From assembly GCA_021850625.1 (NCBI GenBank), contig JAJZLJ010000002.1, positions 1 to 64,000 of the forward strand: a stretch of DNA of 64,000 nt, given 5' to 3'. A model generated the notes under the pieces. That model saw only the letters and a list, made by a program, of their open reading frames with translations, ran no database searches and was not told where the DNA came from. Both the position numbers and the translations under genes were made by a program. The stretch is from Microcaldota archaeon (GTDB lineage: Archaea; Micrarchaeota; Micrarchaeia; Micrarchaeales; CABMGC01). Every line of letters starts with the position of its first letter. Position 1 is the first letter of the stretch. Shown piece by piece: positions 54,327 through 63,100 of the stretch.

Positions 54327-55001
54327 ATGGTTACATTAATGAAATTTCCAATAGAATCTAAAAGTTCCAAAAACTCCACGAATATTAGCGAAAGCCTACC
54401 AAGCATAGATCTTAGTTCAAAAGAGGAGATCTGGTCGCTAGTAACGCGGGGAATATCTATTAGAAATGTCTTTTTTAAATCAATACAAAAAGAAACATAT
54501 AACGATTTTTCACGTTTATTTGGGGATGTTGTTAGAGATAGAGGTTCTTACAAACATACTGCTAGAACGGAAAGATCTGTATTAGTACGTTATGATTCTA
54601 AATCATTAGTAGGAGAGTTCATACAGTTAATTAAAATGCACGAAGTCGTACCTACTAATATTGCAAGACCTATAGCTATTACAACATGGGGCTCAAATGT
54701 TGTTGGATATTTTGTAGAGTATATAGATGGAAAGCCGCTTGAACATTTCGAATTTGGCTTTATAAAAACAGTTGTACTTAACACAATCATACCAATGATA
54801 AATAAGATGAATAGTAATGGTGTTGGTCATGGTGATATAACTCTTGGTGACAGTACTAGAGAAGGTAACATTAAGGTAGCATCTAATGGGGAGATAAAAG
54901 TATTTGATCCTCTACCATCTTACAAAGATATTGATGATAAATTTAGAATAGAGGCAGATCAGAGTAGCATAACAAAACTTTTAAGAATTTATAATAAATA
55001 A
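54327..55001 (+). CDS. Kinase-like (APH/RIO-type) protein
   Basis: 224 residues. GVGHGDITLGDSTREGNIKVASN near 165-187 is the HGD...N catalytic loop of aminoglycoside-phosphotransferase/RIO-like kinases, followed by IKVFDPLP for the metal-binding Asp. VGYFVEYIDGKPLEHF near 131-146 resembles the hinge. The glycine loop and the ATP-binding Lys are not obvious, so the N-lobe is diverged. The substrate is unknown. SD-like AAGGAGGA upstream at about 54270 is not at a useful distance. Confidence 0.6.
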   Translation: MVTLMKFPIESKSSKNSTNISESLPSIDLSSKEEIWSLVTRGISIRNVFFKSIQKETYNDFSRLFGDVVRDRGSYKHTARTERSVLVRYDSKSLVGEFIQLIKMHEVVPTNIARPIAITTWGSNVVGYFVEYIDGKPLEHFEFGFIKTVVLNTIIPMINKMNSNGVGHGDITLGDSTREGNIKVASNGEIKVFDPLPSYKDIDDKFRIEADQSSITKLLRIYNK

Positions 55002-55029
55002 ATTTTATTTACAAATTTCTAATTAAATA

Positions 55030-55102
55030 TAGCCCCTATCGGATTCGAACCGATGTTCGTGGGTCCAAAGCCCACTGTCCTTGGCCACTAGACGAAGGGG
55101 CT
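55030..55102 (-). tRNA. tRNA-Gln (TTG)
   Basis: 73-nt cloverleaf without intron. Acceptor AGCCCCT/AGGGGCT; anticodon stem GTGGG/CCCAC with loop CTTTGGA, anticodon TTG; T arm ATCGG/CCGAT with loop TTCGAAT; discriminator A. The acceptor starts A1-U72 rather than G-C, the feature used for recognition by tRNA-dependent amidotransferases. Confidence 0.96.
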
Positions 55103-55136
55103 GCGATAAATATTTGTTATACGCATATAAATATCT

Positions 55137-56591
55137 TTAGTAAGATCTTGCAAAGTAAACAATAATATCGGTATCTTTTTTACAGTATATACATTTGCCT
55201 TTTTTCTTTTCATCAAAAGGTATTGCACGTGTTGTTGCAGTGGTTTCAGATTTAATCTTCTCTTCACACTCAATAGTTCCGCACCATGACACCTTTACAA
55301 ATCCTTTTAAGACATTTTCTTTAAATTGTTCATAATTATTTGCAGTGTATATTTTTTCCTTCATTATTGCTTTATTCCTAGTTAAAATATTTTTCTGTAT
55401 TATTTTTAAGGTTTTTATTACAGTAGGTACTGTAATTTCTAATTTTACCGTATTTTTTTCTCCAGTATCTCTTCTTACTACTATTATACTATCGTTCTTT
55501 AAATCTCTAGGACCTATTTCTATTCTGATAGGAATACCTTTTAATTCCCAATAGTTAAATTTGTACCCTGGAGACCTTCCTTCTCTATTATCTAACTTTA
55601 CAGAAATATGCTTTTTTGAAAGTTTTTTTGCAAGTTCAGAAGCTGCTTGCAATATTATAACTTTATCTTCATCTGAATAAAAAATAGGAACTATTACAAC
55701 CTGTATTGGAGCAATCATCGGAGGCAGTATCAAACCTTTATCATCACTATCTAACATAACAATTGCACCTAAAAGTCTAGTCGATATTCCCCAAGATGTA
55801 GTATGCACATTTTGAGATTTTCCTTCTTTGTCAAGATAGCTTACATCAAAATGCTTTGAGAAATTTTCCCCCAGATAATGAGAAGTTCCTGCTTGAAGTG
55901 CTTTTCCATCAGGCATTATGCTTTCTATTGTAGTTGTATATACCGCACCAGAAAACTTCTCTGATTCAGATTTCATACCAGTTATTACAGGTATTGATAA
56001 ATATTTTTCAGATAATTCTTTATAAAAATTAAGAGCTAGATAAACTTCTTTTTCAGCTTCTTCTTTTGTTGCATGTGCGGTATGCCCTTCTTGCCAAAGA
56101 AACTCGCTCGATCTTAAAAATGGGCGCGTTGCTTTTATCTCTGCCCTGGCAACATTACACCATTGATTAAGCAATAAAGGCAAATCTCTCCAACTTCTTA
56201 TCCATTTTGACATAAAATGATAAACCATTGTCTCTGAAGTTGGTCTTACTGCAAAACGTTCACCTATATCTCTATCACCACTTTTTGTAATCCAGAAAAG
56301 TTCAGGAGCAAAACCTTTCATATGTTCAGATTCCTTAAGAAAAAAGCTTTCCGGAATAAACATTGGAAAATAGGCATTTTCATGATTTGTAGATTTTATC
56401 ATTTCATTGAATATGGACTGTATTTTCTCCCATATGGCATAACCATATGGCATTATTGCAACAGTTCCTTGTACAGGACCATAATCTGCTAGTTCTGCTT
56501 TTCTTACGAGCTGCGTGTACCATTCAGAAAGATTCTCGCTTTTTTTTACTGTTATTCCTTTATCATCTTCAGTATTTTTTTTGTCAATCAG
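55137..56591 (-). CDS. proS: Prolyl-tRNA synthetase, archaeal/eukaryotic type
   Basis: About 484 residues. Class II motifs: RKAELADYGPVQG near 25-37, SSEFLWQEGHTAHAT near 160-174, and HTTSWGISTRLLGA near 264-277. The C-terminal zinc domain (WCGTIECEEK ... CIYCKKD) and terminal ARSY are typical of archaeal ProRS. The first conventional codon (TTG 56609) lies before a GGTG; an in-frame CTG at 56591 sits exactly five bases after it, so initiation at CTG is possible. The product differs only at the N-terminus. Confidence 0.93.
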   Translation of the reverse strand: MIDKKNTEDDKGITVKKSENLSEWYTQLVRKAELADYGPVQGTVAIMPYGYAIWEKIQSIFNEMIKSTNHENAYFPMFIPESFFLKESEHMKGFAPELFWITKSGDRDIGERFAVRPTSETMVYHFMSKWIRSWRDLPLLLNQWCNVARAEIKATRPFLRSSEFLWQEGHTAHATKEEAEKEVYLALNFYKELSEKYLSIPVITGMKSESEKFSGAVYTTTIESIMPDGKALQAGTSHYLGENFSKHFDVSYLDKEGKSQNVHTTSWGISTRLLGAIVMLDSDDKGLILPPMIAPIQVVIVPIFYSDEDKVIILQAASELAKKLSKKHISVKLDNREGRSPGYKFNYWELKGIPIRIEIGPRDLKNDSIIVVRRDTGEKNTVKLEITVPTVIKTLKIIQKNILTRNKAIMKEKIYTANNYEQFKENVLKGFVKVSWCGTIECEEKIKSETTATTRAIPFDEKKKGKCIYCKKDTDIIVYFARSY

Positions 56592-56651
56592 ATAAACACC
56601 AATAGTCAATTTATTTTAATAATATAATTATATGAATTTAATGCAATAACT

Positions 56652-57242
56652 TTATAAACCTAGCTTTGAAAGTTCTATGTCAAGAGTTCTTCTGTCTTTA
56701 AAATGTATTCCATTTATTCCTGCTTTAATAGCAGAATTAACATTTTCTTCTCTATCATCTATAAAAATAATCTCTTTTGAAGGCAGCTTAAGTTCTTTTA
56801 TTACCTTTTTGTATATTTTAATGTCGGGTTTTCTTAGTTTAATGTAGCAGGAAGCAAATTTAAAATCAAAAAGATCCATATTCATAATTTTTATAGTATA
56901 TAGATATCTAGAAATGTCAACGTTAGATAGATAACCGGTTATATACTCCTTATGTAAAGTAGTTATAAGTTCTATTACATCATAATTAAACATTACAGTT
57001 TCTTTATAAAACTCAAGCCATCTGATTCTGTTTTGTTTCATTCCTAGTTTTATTGCTGTGTTTTTTTCAAATTGTTGAAGTGTTATTTTGCCTTTTTCAA
57101 AATCAGGCAGAGTTACATCTTCTATTACATGACGTATAGTTTTTAATGATAAACCGCCTTCTTTTGAAAGATATTTATAATAAGGTGTATTATTAAAATT
57201 TATAACAACACCGCCTAAATCAAATATAATAGCTTTAATCAT
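56652..57242 (-). CDS. HAD-superfamily hydrolase (epoxide-hydrolase/YihX-like)
   Basis: 196 residues from ATG 57242. IIFDLGGVVINF near 5-16 is motif I with the nucleophile Asp (second Asp replaced by Gly, the FDxGGV subtype); LSNVD near 106 is motif II; LRKPDIKIY near 139 supplies the Lys; IFIDDREENV near 162 is motif IV. The FDLGGV form is found in YihX/epoxide-hydrolase-N-like phosphatases. GGTAAT precedes the start. Substrate unknown. Confidence 0.82.
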   Translation of the reverse strand: MIKAIIFDLGGVVINFNNTPYYKYLSKEGGLSLKTIRHVIEDVTLPDFEKGKITLQQFEKNTAIKLGMKQNRIRWLEFYKETVMFNYDVIELITTLHKEYITGYLSNVDISRYLYTIKIMNMDLFDFKFASCYIKLRKPDIKIYKKVIKELKLPSKEIIFIDDREENVNSAIKAGINGIHFKDRRTLDIELSKLGL

Positions 57243-57308
57243 ATTACCGATACTCTGCATAAACAAAGCAATATTAATATCTTTGGATGAAAAGATATAA
57301 GAGTAAGA

Positions 57309-57446
57309 GGGGTTGTTGCGTAATCTGGCAGCGCGGCAGGCTCCAGATGTTTAATAATCTTTGAGCCTTATGGCAGTGATGAAGATCTGGAAGTTTGAAA
57401 AATATGAAGTAACCTGCATGTCCGGGTTCAAATCCCGGCAACCCCA
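57309..57446 (+). tRNA. tRNA-Trp (CCA) with 65-nt intron
   Basis: Acceptor GGGGTTG/CAACCCC, D arm closed by GCG/CGC, anticodon stem GCAGG (57336-57340) with CCTGC (57413-57417). The loop CTCCAG|A has anticodon CCA at 57343-57345. The intron runs 57347-57411, at the canonical 37/38 site. T arm CCGGG/CCCGG with loop TTCAAAT; discriminator A. Spliced length is 73 nt. The intron contains box C/D-like elements. Confidence 0.95.
57347..57411 (+). ncRNA. Box C/D-like guide RNA inside the tRNA-Trp intron
   Basis: Box C GTGATGA at 57376-57382, then a guide, then D'-like TTGA at 57395-57398; C'-like TATGAAG at 57403-57409; D-like TTGA at 57361-57364. Guide bases 57385-57391 pair with 57342-57348. G57390, the fifth base before TTGA, faces C34 of the anticodon. 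This matches the known function of euryarchaeal tRNA-Trp introns in 2'-O-methylating C34. The second guide (around the splice junction if circular) has no evident tRNA target. Confidence 0.65.
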
Positions 57447-57488
57447 AACAAATTTAAATAATGAAGTAATTATATTTAATAGAGAATT

Positions 57489-58274
57489 ATGATAGATTCT
57501 ACAGTAATTAAGAAAAAAATGATAGTTTGTGATCTTGATGGAACGCTTACAGAAAGTAAACTGGGCGTAACACGAGAAATGTCAGAAAACATTAAAAAAT
57601 TAGTAAAGTACCTGCCTTTAGCGGTTATTGGAGGTGGAACGTATAAACAATTTACTGAGCAGTTTGCAGCAGGAATAGGAACTGAAGAAAAAACCTTAAG
57701 CAGAATATATCTTTTTCCCACCTGCGCAACAAGATTTTATAAATATTCAGTAAATACGTGGAAAGAAATTTATGCTGAAACGCTTACTGAAGAAGAGAAG
57801 AAAAAAATAGTAAATGCAATAAATACAGCATTAAATATGACAAACATAAAACCTACACAATTATTTGGAGATATTATAGAAGATAGAGGAACACAAATAA
57901 CTTATTCTGGACTTGGACAAAAAGCGCCTATAGAACTTAAAATAGTATGGGATAAAACTCTTGAAAAAAGACAAAAAATCAAGAGAATATTAGAAACGTT
58001 AATACCGGAGTTTGAGATAACAATAGGAGGAACTACTTCAATAGATATAACAAGAAAGGGAATAGATAAAGCTTACGGAATAAGAAAAATTTGTGAGTAT
58101 TTTAATTATGAGATAAAAGATCTTTTATTTTTTGGCGATGCTATTTTTGAGGGAGGCAACGATTATCCAGTTAAGAGTATTGGTGTAGACTCTATAAAGG
58201 TAGAAAATTACAAAGAAACAATGGCATACTTTAATAAAATAATAGAAATATTTGAAAAAAAAGCGAAAACATAA
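57489..58274 (+). CDS. Phosphomannomutase, eukaryotic (HAD) type
   Basis: 261 residues. VCDLDGTLTESK near 13-24 is the HAD nucleophile loop. The PMM2-like sequence continues LFPTCATRFYKY near 76-87, IEDRGTQITYSGLGQKAP near 123-140, GGTTSIDITRKGIDKA near 181-196 and FFGDAIFEGGNDYPV near 212-226. It converts mannose-6-P to mannose-1-P for GDP-mannose synthesis. Most archaea use the unrelated phosphohexomutase-fold enzyme, so the eukaryote-like form is notable. It follows tRNA-Trp. Confidence 0.9.
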   Translation: MIDSTVIKKKMIVCDLDGTLTESKLGVTREMSENIKKLVKYLPLAVIGGGTYKQFTEQFAAGIGTEEKTLSRIYLFPTCATRFYKYSVNTWKEIYAETLTEEEKKKIVNAINTALNMTNIKPTQLFGDIIEDRGTQITYSGLGQKAPIELKIVWDKTLEKRQKIKRILETLIPEFEITIGGTTSIDITRKGIDKAYGIRKICEYFNYEIKDLLFFGDAIFEGGNDYPVKSIGVDSIKVENYKETMAYFNKIIEIFEKKAKT

Positions 58275-58287
58275 TGTTATTTTTATT

Positions 58288-58872
58288 TTACAGAGCTAAT
58301 TTAGGAACAATTTTTTTTACTATGTTATTGAATATTTCATTAATTTTAGGTTTATAGAAACTTATTATGTAATAAAGAATTATGCTTAATGCAATTCCAG
58401 CAATTACATCAGTAAAGTAATGTAGTCCTAGATACACTCTGCCAAATAACTCAAGTACTAGCCAAATAAAGTATAATATTCTAAGATATTTGTATGGCTT
58501 TAAGAAAAATATTAAACCAGTAAGAACAGATGCATGATTACTTGGAAAGGAGAATGTATTTTCACATCCAAGGTTATTTATCCATGATAATTCAGATACA
58601 TTGCATGGCCTTGGTTCCATTGTTAGCATCTTTATAATATCAGATACTATAAAAAAAACTACTCCTGCAATAATAAATGTGTATACATTCTTATCCTTTT
58701 TAAGATATAAGTATATTGCAAGTAAAGGTATTACAATTAAAAATGAAGAAGAAAGAGTAGAAAAAAGCGTATTTAGAAATGGACTTGATATAGATTTTAC
58801 AAATTGAAATGCCCAGATGTTTATGTTTATATTATAAGGTGCAAAAAATGATGCAAATGAGAAAATATCCAT
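58288..58872 (-). CDS. PAP2-family membrane phosphatase
   Basis: 194 residues, five to six TM helices. The three phosphatase motifs are present: IIKMLTMEPRP near 79-89, FPSNHAS near 108-114 and RVYLGLHYFTDV near 144-155. The outward-facing active site dephosphorylates lipid phosphates such as polyprenyl-PP or phosphatidic-type lipids. With PMM and GT2 nearby, recycling of the glycan carrier is plausible. It is convergent with the PMM gene. Confidence 0.9.
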   Translation of the reverse strand: MDIFSFASFFAPYNININIWAFQFVKSISSPFLNTLFSTLSSSFLIVIPLLAIYLYLKKDKNVYTFIIAGVVFFIVSDIIKMLTMEPRPCNVSELSWINNLGCENTFSFPSNHASVLTGLIFFLKPYKYLRILYFIWLVLELFGRVYLGLHYFTDVIAGIALSIILYYIISFYKPKINEIFNNIVKKIVPKLAL

Positions 58873-58917
58873 AGTATCGTTTCTTTAGTTTTATATATAA
58901 ATATTAATATTATTACA

Positions 58918-59553
58918 TTATTTGTTTCTGGATCTTAATTTTTTATTTGAAACCTTAGATTTAAAACTGCGCTTTCTTTTATTATTGTACGTTTTTAGTT
59001 TATTCCCAAACTTTGGTTTTTTAACCTTTTTAATTACGAGATAAAGTATAATTATCAAGATTATTATTGCAAGTACAATTAATATTTGGTATAGTATTGG
59101 CAAACCTATTGGTTTTAATGCAGTTACTCCAACTATCTTTGCAACTCCTTGTTGTAAAATAGCTCCACTACCTGAAATTGTAGTATTTGATAGTTCTATT
59201 GCTTGTAATATTCCGCTCCAATGCATCCCAGGTTTATTCTTATTTGATGGCATAAATACAGTAACGTTTAAGGTTAACTGACCTCCTGGAGGAATTGTTC
59301 CATTCATTTGTGAAATAGAAAATGTAGGAGTAGTTGAGTTAGGTATGGTATTTAATGTAGGCAATATTATTTTAAAATTTAAAGATTGAGCACCTCCGTT
59401 TATTAATGTGAAGGGTAGTGAAGCACTGCCACCTATGCTTGCATTAAAATTTAACTGTCCAGCAACTTCCCCGAATTGAGCATAATTAAGATTAATAAAA
59501 AGAAAAGAAAAAATAAGAAAAAAACTAATTAAATGAATACGATTAAAGTTCAT
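58918..59553 (-). CDS. Secreted protein with Ig-like domain and C-terminal anchor
   Basis: 211 residues from ATG 59553. A signal peptide (HLISFFLIFSFLFINLNYA near 7-25) precedes an Ig/NEW3-like beta domain (about 30-135; NGTIPPGGQLTLNVTVFMP). A TM helix near 155-176 is followed by a 40-residue tail extremely rich in Lys and Arg inside the cell. The layout is a surface protein anchored at its C-terminus. GGTAAT precedes the ATG. It lies directly after the following surface gene. Confidence 0.75.
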   Translation of the reverse strand: MNFNRIHLISFFLIFSFLFINLNYAQFGEVAGQLNFNASIGGSASLPFTLINGGAQSLNFKIILPTLNTIPNSTTPTFSISQMNGTIPPGGQLTLNVTVFMPSNKNKPGMHWSGILQAIELSNTTISGSGAILQQGVAKIVGVTALKPIGLPILYQILIVLAIIILIIILYLVIKKVKKPKFGNKLKTYNNKRKRSFKSKVSNKKLRSRNK

Positions 59554-59561
59554 ATTACCAT

Positions 59562-60074
59562 TTAACAAGAATTCTCAAATGTTATAGTTTGAGTATATGT
59601 ACCTGAAGCCGTTCCGCCAGGAACTTGTAATCCAAAATAAATAGTGTTGGATGTTGAAGGTGATGAAACGGTTGGTGCGGATATTTGTATAGCCGTATCC
59701 ACTAATGAGGTTGTTAAAGAAATTCCATTGTATGAAGATTGAGATATCCCGTTATAGTTTGTTTGACCTACTGCAAAGCTATTACCACCTGAAGTCCAAG
59801 TAGTGCCTTCTAAAAGAATATTTGCAGCTACATTTCCGCCATTGTCAGTATCTGTTACTAGAACGTTTGTGTCGTATGAAGAAGTAGGTGCCATATTTCC
59901 AAAGGTAATCGAGTTAGGAGAAAGTCCTATAAAACAAGCAGATGAAACCACTACATTTGCATTGACATTTGAATTTCCTGAAGAAGGATATATCAAAGGC
60001 AATGACAAATAGCCCATTATAGCGATGACGCCAGCAAAAATACTTAACAATCCTATATTGCGTTTTCCAAACAT
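59562..60074 (-). CDS. Small secreted protein with ENSC C-terminal domain
   Basis: 170 residues. An N-terminal helix (IGLLSIFAGVIAIMGYLSLPL near 7-27) anchors or exports the protein. Residues about 45-170 form a beta domain (CFIGLSPNSITFGNMAP, DTDNGGNVAANI) ending GGTASGTYTQTITFENSC. The same domain ends the giant adhesin downstream on this strand. It resembles spore-coat U/WxL-like beta domains but I cannot assign it. Likely a surface-layer or adhesin component. Confidence 0.75.
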   Translation of the reverse strand: MFGKRNIGLLSIFAGVIAIMGYLSLPLIYPSSGNSNVNANVVVSSACFIGLSPNSITFGNMAPTSSYDTNVLVTDTDNGGNVAANILLEGTTWTSGGNSFAVGQTNYNGISQSSYNGISLTTSLVDTAIQISAPTVSSPSTSNTIYFGLQVPGGTASGTYTQTITFENSC

Positions 60075-60158
60075 AAATAAACCCAGTAATGTATTGACTA
60101 AAACATTTATATAGTTATCCGTTCATGACCAAATATATAACTGCATTGTTTATTTTAA

Positions 60159-63100
60159 TTAGCACGAATTTTCAAAAGTTATTGTTTCTTGATATGTTCC
60201 TGAAGCCGTTCCACCAGGAACTCTCAAACCCAGATATATTGAATTGTTTCCAATAGAAGGTATGCTAATCAAAGTATTTGATAATGTCAGAGTAAGTTTA
60301 GATGCTGCAGAAAAGGGAATATTATTTGTTGCTGCCCAGGTGGTATTACTTACACCAAACTGCATAGGTCCAATCCAATTTCCTCCAAAAATATACATAT
60401 ATGCACCTGCATTGCCATTATTTGTATCACGTATGGAATTTATTGTATTTATACTTGAGGATGGATTTAAAGAACCGAAATTTATCGAGTTTTGATTTAA
60501 AGAAATTGTACAAGTTAAAGAGGAGGAAACAGAAACAGCAGTACCTTGAAGTGAATAGGGCATAACGCCATTAGGAGGGTAAGTTCGTATAATTAATCCA
60601 TTCATATATTGTGTTGAAGTACTAGCTGCTGCATCTCCCACAAATCCAAGATAATTTCCATTGTCTGATACACTATAATTATTAGATGGATTGCTACTTA
60701 TTTCAGTTCCATAAATTCCAGGAGTGGTAGATAAAAACAATTGAGCATTTCCATTGCGTATAGTTAGACCCATGAGCAGCCATTCGTTTGACCATATTCC
60801 AGTATTTGGCGGTGCTGTCCATAAAGTCCATGAACTAGAAGAAGCAATACCATACCACCCTACACCATTTCCAACTCTAGCAATTTGACCATTGCCTAAA
60901 GAATTAACTAAAAAGAATAAATCATCCAAATTTTGGGTGTAGGTATAGTACTCTATTATTGAATTTTCAGTCTGATTGTTTGCAATTGTATACAAATAAT
61001 CACCATTGGCGCCATTTGCATAAAATGCGTTTAGTCCAAATGGAGAACCAGATGGTGCAGAGGTAGTAATTCCCGCAGTGCCTGAAGAGGTCCAACCGTT
61101 TAATGATCCACCATTAAAATAATTATTAAAAATATAATTACCATTGTCATACTGTGCATATGTTGATGTTGCAGTTGGAAACTCGCCTATACCATTAATT
61201 CCAGTATTTGAAAGTAAGTTTAAGGTATTACTTGCAAAACCTAAATACAAGGGATAAATTGAATTTGAAGAGATACCATATGGTAATTTTGTCCATATAG
61301 TAATATTTCCAGTGGTATTTTGCTCTATCCACGAAGGTAAAATAGCTCCGCTAGTATTAAATATCTCAAAATTAGCTAGATTTCCATTATACTGAAGATA
61401 ATTTTTATAAATGCTTTCGTTTATACTTATTAATTGTTGAAATGCTTCCTGCACAGAAGCAGTTTGATTATTAACAATACATAGTGGAGCATAGTAAAGT
61501 ATATTTGAAGGAGTACTGCTAGGCAGATTAATTATACATACATCTTTTTTTGTAGTTTCAGGTAAATAATTACCATTTCCAGAAGTTAATAAGGTAATAT
61601 TGTATAGGCCATTACCAGAAGAATGAAAATCATAAATGGTATTGAAGTAGGTATTAGAGACCAATGCTCCGTTTATATAAAGGGTTGAGTCTAGTTGATT
61701 TCCAACAGTTAAAATTGAATAATTAATAGGAATAGTGCTTTCATTATTTAGTATTACCTTTTGTAGATTTAGCTTTAAAGATGGAGGTGATTGAGTTACG
61801 AGTAATATAGCATTTGAAGTTAACCCCGAATTTGTATCATTAACAGATATAATATAATTTCCAGGAGATAAACAGCTATTAATATATGGAGAAGATCCAC
61901 AAACAGTGTATGACACAGTATTTGTTGATGGACCAGCAGCTAGAACACCATTGATAAATAATTTTAATGTATCTCCATTTTTTGAGCTTATTCCATTAAT
62001 AATATCGGAAGTTCCATACGGAACTGGATTATATTGAAGTTCAATTATCGGTGTTTTTGAGGATTGAGGAGTACCAAATGATGCCGAAGGCATAATGCCG
62101 TTAGGAGGATAGTTACGTATTATAAAGCTATTCCAGTAGGTTATGTATGAAGAACCTAAACCATCACCTATCAATCCAATATAATTACCATTATTTGCAA
62201 TAGAAAATCCAGAGTTTGTAAGAGTTCCTAACGTTGAAAGATAGTTTGATACACTACCGATATACGCATTTGCAGTAGAGCTTGATATGACAATATCATA
62301 TTTATACCAGGTATTTTTTGAGACGTCTATTCCTGGACTTGGAGCCGACCATGAAGTCCACGAAGCAGTTTTTGCAAGACCGGAATAATCGCTACCACCT
62401 CTGCCATCTAGTCTTACCATCTGCCCTGCACCGGCGGAGTTTGTAAGAAAAAACATATCCCCAAGACCAGTAGTATATACATCAAAACTTATAATCGAGT
62501 TTTGAGACAAACTACTAATAGGTATATACATATAATCCCCATTTGCAGAATTTGCGTATAATGCATTATCGCTATCGTAATGACTTCCAGATGGAGCTGT
62601 ATTTTTTTGTCCAGCCGTACCATGTATAGTCCAACCAGAAGTGGATGGTGGTGCTACATTATAATAGTTAAACACACTTGATCCGTCATCATATTGCGCA
62701 TATGAAGTGCTTAATTGTGGTGCTTCGCCAACATCAATCGTATTAAATAAATTTTGTGAAGTTAATGCAAAACCCATATATATTGTTATACTGTTGCTGG
62801 AAGGTATGCTATTATAAAGTTTTAACCAATAAATAGTGTTTGTAGAACTATAAAAATAAACCGAGTTTGTTGGATTGTTTAGTAGAGTATTACTTGTACT
62901 TCCTTCCATCCAACTTGGAATTATAGTTCCATTAAAATAAAAGAATTCTATATTGCTAAGATTTTTAGCTTCGTAACTCTCAAAAGCTAAACTGTTTACC
63001 GAAAGCTGATATTGAAAAGGTATTGGTGTTGGAATATTTTGTGAATTGGATAAAGTAATTGGAACAAATGTATTTATTGTAGATGGTATTACTATTACAG

